64,000 bases of DNA from Gordionus sp. m RMFG-2023 (taxonomy: Eukaryota; Nematomorpha; Gordioida; Chordodea; Parachordodidae): contig NC_088775.1 of assembly GCF_954871325.1 (NCBI RefSeq), positions 49,763,561 to 49,827,560 of the forward strand, written 5' to 3'. The notes below the pieces were generated by a model. The model had not been told where the DNA came from and searched no databases. It saw only the letters and a list, made by a program, of their open reading frames with translations. Positions 27,803-39,280 of the stretch are shown piece by piece (within the stretch, counting starts at the first letter, position 1; every line of letters starts with the position of its first letter). A program made the translations under genes and the position numbers.

Positions 27803-27920
27803 TTATATTAAAATAAATATTAATATATTATTATAAATTTATATTAAATAACTTGTAAGAGCTCTAAATCTCGTAAAATTTAGGAAATGAATAAATATAT
27901 CTATAAAATAAATAGATGGA

Positions 27921-28102
27921 ATGGAAGTTGATAATGGAAGTTGATAATGGAAGTTGATAATGGAAGTTGATAATGGAAGTTGATAATGGAAGTTGATAAT
28001 GGAAGTTGATAATGGAAGTTGATAATGGAAGTTGATAATGGAAGTTGATAATGGAAGTTGATAATGGAAGTTGATAATGGAAGTTGATAATGGAATTTGA
28101 TA
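27921..28102. repeat. 13-bp minisatellite, 14 copies
   Basis: The unit atggaagttgata is repeated 14 times in 182 bp, with only the last copy altered. It lies in the untranslated leader of the hAT, between the transposase start and the right tip. Confidence 0.96.
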
Positions 28103-28342
28103 AAATATGAAGATAGATATTTTTTTTAAAAATAATATTTTAATTTAATTTTCAAAATTTTTATTTTATTTATTGTTTTTTAAGTAAAAAATTAATTTTT
28201 AAAAAGATCGGGATCGAATTTTAAACAAAATAATCTCCTCAATTTAAGTCAGAATCATAAATCTCGTAAAATTGACAAATTTGCGATCGAATCCAGGATC
28301 GTCGATCTTTTGATTCGATCTTTTAACAACTCTGGTATGGGT

Positions 28343-29640
28343 TTATACAGATATAAAACGCCTAAAAATATTGTATAGGAATATTATTATACCAATCTTG
28401 TGGTTGAAGAAACGTTTATATGGTTTTATATTAACTTTTTTTTGAAACAAGATTTCCTACATTTCAGCCAGATATGATATTCGCACCATCATATGTCCTG
28501 TATTAAGTTGTTTTAAAATGCATAGCTATGCTTCCAGCGGAAAGACTTTCCAATTATTCCTATTAAATTTTCTTGGATTTTTTTACAAACAACCTGCAGC
28601 ATCTCCTGCCTTAAGTAAAAAAGGCATCTCATTTTTATTATAATAAGTTAAGATAAAATTTAACATCATTCCTGGTATATATCACTACATTTTGAATTTG
28701 AGGTGCCATATATTTTGCATTTTGGGTATTGATTTTATAATTTAATTTTGGATCTTTTTGGAGGGTGTATGAAAACATTGCAATGAAGAATACATTATGT
28801 TTTCATCTGCAGCATTTATTATGTTAGAACCAGACTCAAGAAAAGTTAGCTATATCTGATTGGAAATTATATTAAATCAAAAATATTGATTTCATATAGT
28901 AGAGATTACGCTCAAATTTATGGTTTACCAAAATGCTAATATCTCTGCATCTTATTTATATTAAAATTTTTATCATACCATAACATCATTGAATTTAAAT
29001 TTTATAGGTTTTATGTTTTAGTAGTCCCTTCTTTGCAGTTAAAGCATGTCCAATTACTAAATCCCTATTTCCCAAATTATCACTTGGGCTATACAGGTAT
29101 TCTCTACATGGAAATCAAAAGGCAGCATTAGCTTCTACACTGTACTACAACCTGTCTCGACTTCTAAAACGATCTTAGCCTTCCGTGGATATATTTTTTT
29201 CGCATAATTGTTTAATAATTTCCTTTAGTACATTATAGCCAAGATCACCTGGGATTTAAAAGGAACTTGAATCATTGGAGGACATTTTAGGCATGGAAAA
29301 TATCATTAAAATTATTAAATTGAAAGGGTCATAAATAGGTAATGGACAAATTTTTTAAAAAATATCTAGATATGGGTACCCTTTAATTATAAGTATTCAA
29401 AGACGGATATTGTTTGTTTTTTCATTTAATGCTTAATGAGTGAATGATAATTTTATAAGCATTTTGTTTTTTCATTTAGATTTAATTTTTAATAGCGATT
29501 TGGAATTCAATAACTAATATTGTTTTATAATTGGGGGCCAAAAAAATATTTGCAGGCCAAATATTTTATTGAGGGATCAGATTTTTTTTTTTTTTGGGGG
29601 GGGGGGGAGGAAAAATGAGCTCAGGATTATACAGTGTTGT
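28343..29640. other. no classified feature; weak coding-like pieces on minus strand
   Basis: On the minus strand a few frames read like protein for 25-35 residues, for example around 28,860-28,750 (SGSNIINAADENIMYSS) and 29,250-29,050. They are broken by stops and I recognise no family. A G-run at 29,595 resembles the G-runs of hAT ends. No gene is called. Confidence 0.35.
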
Positions 29641-29684
29641 GTAGATTTAATCTAAAACATTTCCATATTTTTTAATTATCATAA

Positions 29685-29985
29685 TTATACACTATAAAAA
29701 AACTCTAACCGTTATTGTGAATATACTATAAAAAACTCTACCAGTAGTACAACGCCATTTTATAACTCATATAATTAACCAACACAACTCTAAAACTAAA
29801 ATTAATAAATCTTCAACTCCAAATTTTATTGATTAAATATATTTTAAAAAAACAAAAAGTCATCATAATTATAAAATCTTTATACTTTTGACAAAGAGAT
29901 CAAGTATATAAGGCGACTATTTATAAATTTGATAAATATTAAACAAAATAATTTTTAAAAATAAATAATTTTAAATAATAATATG
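29685..29985 (+). repeat. dispersed repeat family R2, copy 1
   Basis: The segment from cactataaaaaaactct to ataataatatgac is repeated in the same orientation at 39,281-39,610 with about one difference per ten bases and a few indels. No terminal inverted repeats, coding or poly-A tail were recognised. Confidence 0.85.
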
Positions 29986-30179
29986 ACAGGCCTTCCCATA
30001 AATGAGCTCATTCGACCCCCATATTGTTGGCTCCTTTGTGACTTTAGAATATGCATACTTTAGAAATCTAATTCATCATGGGTTCTCTCAGTAGTGTCAA
30101 ATATTCAGTTTTATATTGAGTCTATTACAAATTATCATTAATTCTAAATTATTTTATTTCAACCATCATATACGATTCA

Positions 30180-32290
30180 AAATTTTCTAGAATATATATT
30201 TTTTCCTTAACGTACCCGATTCGACTCCTTATTCTGAATAATATAGAATTCCATAATATTTCACAAGAACCTCATGAATTTATCTTCCTTCCCATATCTT
30301 TGATAATATAGTGGTTTCCTTATCAAAATCCCAATAGTTTCGCTGAAGAATTGGCTGCATAGTTTATGATCGCATATTAGTTATCTTGAACCAACTTTAA
30401 TGATTTGCCTCCGTGATCTTCAACGAGTTAGAACGAATATTGTTATTTGTACCCAACGATAGTGATTTGACTCCGTATTACCGAGTTTGAACGAATTTTA
30501 GCAATTTGCACCCAACAACAATTTGTCTCCGTAGTCTTATTAAGCTTGAACAACTATTTCACCAAATTTTTTTTTTTGCGAGTTGATAATCTATGACCAT
30601 TGGCACAATCAATTCTTGATTTTTTTTTTTAAAAAAATACCTCTTCTACTTTTTCTTGGTAATACAAAATAATTCTTTACATATGATCGTCGATCTTTAT
30701 TCCTTCACTCTATTTGGTTTGATCAACTAGTTCTCTTTCCTTTTTACTTCACCGCGTTACCTTATAATAATTCGTCGATATATTAAAAAATATTCAAGCA
30801 CTTTACACATATTTTAAGGTCAAAATTTCCTATATTAATACTATAACATTTTTACCGAAATTTTAAACACCATTTTTGTATCCTTCCTCTTTTAAAATTC
30901 ATTCCAATATATTGAACTTTTGCACAAATTTCGAACAACTCTTTTGTATCTCTCCCTTTAAAATTCATCTCAATATTAATTTACGGAAATTTTAAACGTC
31001 TCTTTTGTATCTCTCCTTTTAAAATTCAAAAAACATATACATATTTCAGTCCAATCCTTCGATTCCTCAATGAGTTCCCCGAATATTTCCCAATGATTCC
31101 CCCTAATACTCCCCAATGAGTCCCCCCGAATACTCCCCCATGAATCCCCCCGAATGCTCCCCCATGAGTTCCCCCGATTACTCCCCCACATGGGTTCCCC
31201 CGAATACTCCTCGATCCGCTTTTTTTAAACCAAGAAAATTTTTTAATCTTAAATTCATTATTTAAAAAAAAATTTTTTTTTTATCCAACCCGCTGTTATA
31301 TTCTACTCAATTAACCAAAAATACGTTCCAAATTAATTTTTTTTTCTTTCACCAAAATTAATTTTTTTATCAACCCAATCTTCTCTAATATTCTTCATGT
31401 TTTTGTTCCATATTAAAGGTAAAAAAAAAATTCTATATCTTTCTCCTTTAAAATTTTTTTTTAGCATCTTCCTCTATCTTAATTACATTCTTTGTAAATC
31501 ATCACTCTTTTAAAAAACCCCTTTTATAAAGAAACATTTTGCTCACACAATATTTAATGCCAATCTTAATTTCGTGATTTTTCCTATTTGGAGCCAACTC
31601 ATTTTTTAAAATTATTTTATCCTTCGACTTGTTATTTTAACCCATTAGTATTCACCTCACTCCCTTTTTTTTTGTAAAAAAAATTGCTATCTCTTGTGAA
31701 CTCGATCGCTTTGTTATTTTGGAAATTTTTTTTAGTTTCGCCACACAGCTACATATTAAAATATATTTTCCAGCACTTGCATTTTCTCTTTTTTTATTTA
31801 TATTACTATTTTATTTCGCAATATTATTCTACACTTTCGCCGCTACATTAGTTTTCACACTCGTTTATTTAAAATTTTCGCTTTTAATTTATAAGGCTCC
31901 TACACAAATTATTACCTTAGCGCATTATTATACCGTTCTCTTTATTCACCGCCGCACTACCTTTGAAATTTCTAAATATTTGTCTCGCACGATGATTTTC
32001 ATTATCTTATATTCATCACACAAAAAGTTACAACGTTTATTTCTAAATTCGAAACCAATAATTCCACTCTCATTACATCCCTCGTCATTGATTTCAAATT
32101 TATATATTTCTCTTTTCTCTATTAATATAAATCTCTCCCATAATTGTATTTTACTTTCGCTTTTTACGCTTTCAATTTATTTCGTTCTCTCCAATTTAAT
32201 TCAATAACATTTGTACACTGTAACGTGCTAGAATCACTCATGTATTAAAATTACTCCTTTTGGCCTATTTTAATGAGTAAATTTAATACT
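30180..32290. other. strand-biased (T/C-rich) tract of unknown nature
   Basis: For about 2.1 kb the plus strand is markedly rich in T and C and poor in G, unlike the surroundings. It includes repeated phrases such as tttgcctccgtgatcttcaacgag, tttgactccgtattaccgag and ttgtctccgtagtctt (30,400-30,545), and ctctcctttaaaattca. The hydrophobic 162-codon open frame at 31,719-32,207 is best explained by this base bias. The tract could be the non-coding end of a large mobile element. Confidence 0.5.
31066..31215. repeat. C-rich minisatellite, about 24-bp unit
   Basis: Six imperfect copies of a unit like ccccgaatactcccccatga lie inside the T/C-rich tract. Confidence 0.85.
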
Positions 32291-32295
32291 TATTC

Positions 32296-32340
32296 TTCTA
32301 TTATAATGTACTAGTAGATAGCCCGTCGAAAATGACGGAG
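32296..32340 (+). mobile_element. possible Helitron-type terminus
   Basis: The sequence tctattataatgtactagta is followed by agatagcccgtc and a small hairpin: ccgtc (32,323-32,327) pairs with gacgg (32,334-32,338). A TC start and a short GC-rich hairpin near the end recall Helitron termini, and a Helitron gene lies just to the right. I cannot tell which end it would be, or whether it belongs to that copy. Confidence 0.3.
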
Positions 32341-32429
32341 AATGAGAATTTTATTCGTTTTTTAAAGAAAGATGTTACCTTTTATTTAAAAATCATATCC
32401 AATTTATATAATTTTTAAACCCCCCCCCC

Positions 32430-32850
32430 CCCCATTTAGGTCAAGTCCAAGCAATGTCATTGAGTCCAACCCATTAGGACTAAGAGTGGAAACTATTATT
32501 TGAGTCAAAATATATTTAAATGAGCTTGTACCCAATACCAAAATTCTTTGTAAATATATTACTGGTTACATAAGACTAACATTTAACATTAAAAAATTTC
32601 AAGCCAGGTCCAAGCTCATAATATTTGGAAAAAATTTTCACGCGTTCAAGACCTTATAGTTTATAAAAAAAATTCTCAAGCCTAGCTCAACCCATAATAA
32701 TTTTGAAAATTTTTTCCTAGCCCGGCCCATAATAATTTGTATAAGATATTCCCAAGTCAGGTGCAAGCAAATATTAATCTTGAGGAATATTTTTCAAGCC
32801 CAGTCCATCCCATATTAAGTTTCAAAACTATTTCCCAAACCCGGAGATAG
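32430..32850. repeat. degenerate GC-punctuated repeat
   Basis: About seven imperfect units combine caagcccagcccat-type motifs with aataattttgaaaatttttc spacers. It may be the subterminal region of a transposon whose tips I did not find. Confidence 0.5.
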
Positions 32851-33099
32851 TTAAATTTCTAAATAATTTATCAGCACATGAAGGGGAAATCTCGGATTTA
32901 CCAATTAGTGGGTTAACTCCTTTTATCAAAAAATTTGATAAGGGCTATCTATATCTTTTGTTAAGTACAAAAAAATGCTATCTATTTAAATTATAAAAAT
33001 GCCATTCAATACTAATGAAATTTATATGCAATTTATTTATATATTTTTTAAGAAATTTGTTTTTCTTGCCATATAAATTTAGGTAATTTTTTTAAAAAA

Positions 33100-36000
33100 T
33101 GATGAGGATTAATTATTACTCTGTGTGTCTGGTAAAATTAAGAGCAAATCCTAGATGACATTTTAATTTTTGATGGAAAAAGCGACAAAATAAATCTGGG
33201 CAGTCGTCTGCAGAAGAAAAAATTAATGTATAATATCAACCCATTTAGGGTTGTAGGTGAAAGTAATGAATAATGACGGATTACCAAAGCAGTGTACAAC
33301 ACCCATTGCGTCCTGATAAAGCTGAGGCCCTGGGCTACTGGTAAAAGAAGAACGCGAAATGATATTTCTGGCAAAGTGTCAATTTTGGTATCCCCCTCTA
33401 AAATAGAATCATGAACGACACTGTCAACTTAACCATAAATTGTTATAAAGGCCATGACAAAACTACCGCATATTTTCCCATTAATAATGTTAATGAAATT
33501 GGCCGCACTACACATTCACGTTTGAACATCTCTCTAAATATTCATGAAAGTTCCTCAGGGAATCGGATAAAGTATTATTTATAATAACTCCTAATGATAT
33601 GAATGATAGTGGAATTAAATGCTTATATTTATTAAAAATTAGGCAGAGGTGGCATAGGGATTGTGGTAGTGGTGATAGAAATATCATTTGGAGGCAACTG
33701 GGTGTATAAAAACTTGGAGTAGATTTTAAGTTTAAGGATATGTTAGGAACGACAGTAGCGATCATAGAAGATACTCTCAAAAATTGAGAAGCAAAGGGGT
33801 TGTAGGTGTGAACAATATCCTGCAATTCCATTAAAAGACAACTATCTAAAAACGGAACCTGGTTATGTCTGTTTTCTATCTCATTTATACTATCATGTAT
33901 ATATAATTGGGCAAATTTATGTGTTTCCCCTAATGTTGGTAGGAGTGAACCAATGCGATGATGAACCTGTCCATTAATTTGAAAGGTATAATTACCTGAT
34001 CGCGAATTGGATAAATTATTATTTATATTAACTCCTAGTGAAGTGAATGACAGTGCGGAATTATAAGCTCTTATGTTTGTTAAAAAGTGGGATGATGAAC
34101 AATGATTCCCGGTAAATAAACGTAATAAATTTGGTGGTAATTGGGAAATTTTAGATAAAAATACCTTTCCATTCAAACAACATGTAGAAAACTGAATATT
34201 TATACATGAGCTTTTTGATAATTTTTCTCCATTCCACATTTTAGCATTGCAGAAGGCGCATATTTCTGTCATATTTCCGATATCTAATATAGGTGAGTGG
34301 TGGTCATCAAATATATGTCGAAATATACATGGTAGAGGTGCCATAGGGAATGTGTAGTGGTTATAGAAATATCAGTTGACGGTATCTGGGTGATTATAAA
34401 ATAAACCTATATATATAAAAAATTAAAAACCTGCAAGGGAGTTAATATCAGGCGTAGGTCCTTATTATCCTGCATACCTGTAATTCTAGAACGGGTAAGG
34501 CGTTTGTTTGTCGCCATTTTTTTCATTGCTTATCTTTAATAGAAATATCATGTTTTGCTATGTGAGGGATTAAGTTTGGGTTAATCTAAAAAATAAGGAA
34601 ATCAGGCATAAATATAAAACATTATTATTGAAATAAAACGAACATTAAAATACTGTACTGAACCTGTAAAGGGGTCAATATATGCATATATCTAGTAGTT
34701 GGTAGGCTATCATCAAAAAATAAAATTTGTCTAGTTGGGGACTTGTCAAGACTATCGTGTTTTTCTGAACATTTATTTTGTATTTGTTGATTATTAATGG
34801 TAGATATATCAATATTTAAACAATTATAAGGAGGAAATAAAGAAGGGTTTGTTATCTAAAATAAAAACAGAAGAATAATTTAAAAAATATAAATGCATTG
34901 AACCTGAAGAGGAGTCAATGTAAAGTTCAACTCCCTAGAAATAGTGGGGACATTATCAGAAGCTAAAATAGATGTATTCTATCATATAAAAGAGTATAAA
35001 AAAATATATAGGCTAACTTTATTTTGAGTTGTTAGTAGATTTTGTAGGGCCTCGCTATCCCTAGTGCGTTTCTTTTTTTGATTGATCAGCCATCTTTTTC
35101 TTTTATTAATGACGGATAAATCACCACCTGTACAATAATTAACTGAGGTTAGGACATGGCTTGTTATCTAAAATAGAAACAAAAGAATAAATAAAAAAAA
35201 TAAATGCATTGAACTTGATGAGGAGTCAATATACCACCTGTACAATCATTAAATGAGGGTAAGACAGGGCTTGTTATCTAAAATAAAAACAAAGAATAAT
35301 ATAAAGAATATAAATGCAATGAACCTGAAGAGGAGTCAATATTAGGTTCAAATCCCTAGAAATAGTGGGGACATTATCAGAAGCTAAAATAGATGTATTC
35401 TATAATATAAAAGAGTATAAAAAAATATATATATAAGGCTAACTTTATTTTGAGTTGTTAGTAGATTTTGTAGGGCCTCGCTATTCCTAGTGCGTTTCTT
35501 TTTTTGATTGATCTGCCATCTTTTTCTTTTATTAATGACGGATAAATCACAACCTGTACAATCAACTGAGGTTAGGACATGGCTTGTTATCTAAAATAGT
35601 AACAAAACAATAAATAAAAAAAATAAATGCATTGAACTTGATGAGGAGTCAATATACCACCTGTACAATCATTAAATGAGGGTAAGACAGGGCTTGTTAT
35701 CTAAAATAAAAACAAAGAATAATATAAAGAATATAAATGCAATGAACCTGAAGAGGAGTCAATATTAGGTTCAACTCCCTAGAAATAGTTGGGACATTAT
35801 CAGAAGCTAAAATAGATGTATTCTATAATATAAAAGAGTATAAAAAAATATATATATAAGGCTAGCTTTATTTTGAGTTGTTAGTAGATTTTGTAGGGCC
35901 TAGCTATCCCTAGTGCGTTTCTCTTTTTGACTGATCTGCCATCTTTTTCTTTTATTAATGACGGATAAATCACCACCTGTACAATCATTAACTGAGGTTA

Positions 36001-36329
36001 GGACATGGCTTGTTACCTAAAATAAAAACAAAAGAATAAATAAAAAAAATAAATGCATTGAACCTGATGAGGAGTCAATATACCAGCTGTACAATCATTA
36101 AGTGAGGTTGAGACATGGCTTGTTATCTAAAATAAAAACAAAAGAATAAATAAAAAATATATTAATGTATTAAACCTGAAGAGGAGTCAATATTAGGTTA
36201 ACCTCTCTAGAAATAGTGGGAATATCATCCATCATAAGCTAAGTATTCTAAAATGAAAAGTATAAGCCTTTTTAGTATATATAGATGAATAACTTTATTT
36301 TGCATTTGGTAGATTTTATTGGGCTTCAT
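33100..36329 (-). pseudogene. Helitron replicase/helicase gene, N-terminal part, many small exons
   Basis: The minus strand encodes the front of a Helitron Rep/Hel protein. Recognisable parts: a zinc-finger-like region at 34,344-34,150 (CAFCNAKMWNGEK, CCLNGKVFLSK); the conserved helitron-like N domain (AYNSALSFTSLGVNI, GQVHHRIGSLLPTLGE, KFAQLYIHDS) to about 33,880; and the start of the Rep domain near 33,300-33,210 (QLYQDAMGVVHCFGNPSLFI, then TFTYNPKW). The HUH endonuclease motif and helicase are absent, so the copy is cut off near 33.1 kb. Upstream (34.4-36.3 kb) are small phase-0 exons, most ending LTPLQ or LTPHQ, separated by 40-50 bp GT...AG introns. The first ATG I see is at 36,329. Defects include an internal partial duplication at 33,700-33,508, a frame slip near 34,520 and a stop in one duplicated exon (about 35,900). 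Inactive. Confidence 0.85.
34900..36190 (-). repeat. 422-bp tandem repeat that duplicates a three-exon cassette
   Basis: The phrase gaacctgaagaggagtcaat recurs at 34,900, 35,321, 35,744 and (altered) 36,173, giving periods of 421-429 bp, three full units and one partial. On the minus strand each unit holds a 150-nt exon (starting ITSHVLTSVND, ending TTQNK), a 75-nt exon (NTSILASDNVPTISRELN...LTPLQ) and a 63-nt exon (ITSPVLPSFNDCTGG...LTPHQ). Introns of 40-50 bp separate them. All three exons are multiples of three and begin and end between codons, so duplication keeps the frame. The rightmost full unit has a stop and a GC donor site. Confidence 0.88.
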
Positions 36330-36400
36330 GTCTAAAAATATTTTCTATAAAAAAAATAAAATAAAATCAATAAAAAAATAAAAATAAAATAAGTACGTAC

Positions 36401-36560
36401 CGATGACATGACGTAGCGATGACATGACGTAGCGATGACATGACGTAGCGATGACATGATGTAGCGATGACATGATGTAGCGATGACATGACGTAGCGAT
36501 GACATGACGTAGCGATGACATGACGTAGCAATGACATGACGTCACAATGACGTAGTGAGG
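36401..36560. repeat. 16-bp minisatellite, about 10 copies
   Basis: The unit is cgatgacatgacgtag, with gatgtag variants in the middle and a terminal copy containing tgacgtca. The open frames across it are products of the repeat. Confidence 0.95.
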
Positions 36561-36849
36561 GCATCGGAAAATTATAATATAGATTTACATATCTGAGTAA
36601 GTTTTTACCAGTGTATTTTTAATAATGATATATTTTAAAAAATATTTTATAATTTAATTTCATATTTTTTCTAACTTGTCAATCAAAAAACATAAATTTT
36701 CTAATTTCTGAAATGACAATTGATAATGAAGATAGTAAATTAAATATTTTATATTTTATATAACTTTTTTAGATTGTTAAGAAATTAAAAACTTCATAAT
36801 GTACCAAATATACCCACCCTATCCGATTATCAAAGGACAATGAGGAGAA

Positions 36850-38185
36850 GAGAAATTTACGAGTGAAAGCCTCCAGGTTTACTATGCGCAATGATAAATT
36901 ATATCACCATACAGACAATGGTGAAGTCATAATGATGACTACTAGAAGAATTGAACTTATTAAAACAGTTCACAGTGGCTGTGATGATAATATTGAAGCA
37001 GTTTCACTTGCTGGCCATTATGGCATTAACAAGACTTATAAAAAATTGGCTGATAGGTAAAATGTATTTATTGTCATAATTAATATTATATTTTGGCTTC
37101 TGGTGGCCAAATATGAAAGATGATGTAGTCAAATTTATTAAATTATGTGACACTTCTCAAAGTTGCAATACAAGCTACCAATGAGTTACAATCAAATCCT
37201 GTTAGAGCAAAGGTAGTAAAATTTATTATATAAAAATTATTGATTTGTTAAATTTTTTATAGTTTTACTCATTTTAAATGTATATAATGTTTTTTAATAT
37301 ATTTTTTACTTATAGTCTTATTAATGGTATGACAATATTATATATATATGTGACACTTGTTTTTATAAGTTATGTTATTTTCACATATTGAACCATTTAA
37401 ATTTTAAGTTAGTTTATTATATCTTCTATCCTTATTAGAAGAACCATATAAAGTGGTATTTAAGAATTGATAAAATTAATTTTTTAATTTAATAGTTGCC
37501 CCGCCTCACAATTTGAAGATTGTAGATTGCGAAGTGGGCATGCAAAATAAGAAAGGTAAAAATTTGTATAATTAGTAGATTAATACATATTTTTTAGATG
37601 CTGAAAATATATTAGAGACTGTAATTTCCAAGAAAGAGGATGCAAATCTTTTTCTCCCCACCCAGAAATTGGAAAATATATCATTCTGAACGCTTTCATT
37701 TTGCGGTCAAGAAAAGATATACAAAATATGATAAGGGTGTGATTGAAAATTTTTTCTACCGAACGGATTATTGGTGATGGAAATTGTCTCTTCAGGTATT
37801 TTTATTTACAATAAATTATTGTTAATCATTATTATAGATGCATAAGCAAAGAAGTTTGTGATGACGAATGCCATTATGATTTTCTGAGACAGCAATGCTG
37901 TCTCTTTATGAGAAGCAAGGATATTGTTGAACAGATGGAGGGGTTTTTGGGAGAACCCGTTGATGTATATTTGGAGAGAACGGGCATGGCCCTAAATGCA
38001 ACTTATGGAACAGAGGTGGAGATAATTGCTATGGTAACTATGCTTCAGACAAAATTATTATTCATACTATTTATAAATGGGCTTATTATACCCCAATAAA
38101 AATATTACATAATTTCAAAAAATTTAATGTAAATTTATATTTAAGAAATTATCGCGAGCATTTTGACCGCATAATAAATTTTATA
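36850..38185 (+). mobile_element. integrase-plus-OTU element fossil (Ginger-like)
   Basis: The plus strand carries the integrase zinc-binding region (about 36,863-37,190: VHSGCD, GHYGINKTYKKLADR, FWWPNMKDDV, then a Cys pair) and, after a stretch without recognised core, an OTU-type cysteine protease domain (about 37,745-38,180). The latter has GDGNCLF carrying the Asp and Cys, and EHFD carrying the likely catalytic His. A 46-bp intron splits the OTU domain after GDGNCLF. This pairing is known from Ginger-type DNA transposons and from integrase genes derived from LTR elements. The integrase catalytic core is not seen. It is a broken fossil with several interruptions. No end repeats were identified. 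Confidence 0.65.
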
Positions 38186-38190
38186 ATCTT

Positions 38191-38475
38191 ATTTATATCG
38201 CGTATTTTATTCACATCATATATATGTATTCATATCGCGTATTTTATTCACATCATATATAGGTGTTCATATCGCGTATCTTATTTAAAGCATATATCTT
38301 AACTATATCGCGTATCTTATTTATATCCCGTATCTTATTTACATCATATATCTTAATTATATCGCGTATCTTATTTATATCGCGTATCTTATTTATATCG
38401 CGTATCTTAATTATATCGCGTATCTTATTTATATTGCGTATCTTAATTATATCACGTATCATATTTATATCATGT
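38191..38475. repeat. 18-bp AT-rich tandem repeat
   Basis: About 15 copies of a unit like atatcgcgtatcttattt, with early units mixed with acatcatatat. Open frames across it on both strands are repeat artefacts. Confidence 0.92.
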
Positions 38476-38589
38476 TTTTTAATAAGTTTTGACCTTTTTC
38501 AAGTTATAAATAAATAAATTTTGCAGGGAGAATAAAAAATTGTCAAATAAGTGAGGAATTTTTATAATGATGTTAATATCACTATATTT

Positions 38590-39215
38590 ATTATATTTAA
38601 TCTTTACAAGTTGTCAAAAATGTCAATTTCCTTAACTAAATGAGTAATTTTTATAAGGAGTAAAACATGTCAGTTTGAAATGTCAATATGATTAAATAAG
38701 TGAGTAATTGTTATAAGGAGTAAAATATGTCAGTCAAAAATGTCAATTTCCTTAACTAAATGAGTATTTTTTATAAGGAGTAAAACATGTCAGTCAAAAA
38801 TGTCAATATCACTAAATTTATTAATTTAATTTTTACAAGTCAGTCAAAAATGTCAATATCATTAAATTTATCATTTAATTTTTATTAGTCAGTCAAAAAT
38901 GTCAATATCACTAAATTTATCATTTAATTTTTATTAGTCAGTCAAAAATGTCAATATCACTAAATTTATCATTTAATTTTTACAAGACAGTCAAAAATGT
39001 CAATATCACTAAATTTATTATATTTAATTTTTACAAGTCAGTCAAAAATGTTAATATCACTAAATTTATTATATTTAATTTTTACAGGTCAGTCAAAAAT
39101 GTCAATATCACTAAATTTATTTTATTTTTACAAGTCAGTCAAAAATGTCAATACCACTAAAAAATATAACATTAAATTTATACACGGCAATCGTAAATGT
39201 CAATATCACTAAATA
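38590..39215. repeat. about 50-bp tandem repeat
   Basis: About eleven copies are built on gtcagtcaaaaatgtcaat, then atcactaaatttat and ttaatttttacaa. Early copies contain an alternative block (gagtaatttttataaggag). Units differ in length by small indels. Confidence 0.92.
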
Positions 39216-39280
39216 AATGAGTAATTTTAATACGGAGTAAAAATGAAACGTTGCAACGGCACCATTATCATCATTGATAC

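Larger units (their letters stand above)
24077..28334 (-). mobile_element. hAT transposon with spliced transposase
   Basis: The left tip is CAGGCTTGTTAACCGATC and the right tip, read inward, is CAGAGTTGTTAAAAGATC. Both are followed by several copies of a GATCG-centred motif (gatcgaatcc, ggatcg). The 8 bp outside the tips do not match, so the duplication has decayed or one edge is misplaced. The interior holds a hAT transposase on the minus strand plus a 14-copy 13-bp minisatellite and a diverged tandem duplication in the upstream part. Confidence 0.82.

Noticed and set aside
28343-29300. Second host gene on the minus strand
   Set aside because: A few protein-like stretches, but stops interrupt every frame and no family could be named.
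31719-32207. 162-codon hydrophobic frame that could be read as a membrane protein
   Set aside because: The T/C-rich strand bias forces Phe, Leu, Ile and Ser codons. No family resemblance or gene context.
36345-36564. Two His/Ser/Arg-rich frames
   Set aside because: Products of the 16-bp tandem repeat.
38253-39212. Open frames with RDINKI or NITKFI repeats
   Set aside because: Products of the 18-bp and 50-bp arrays.
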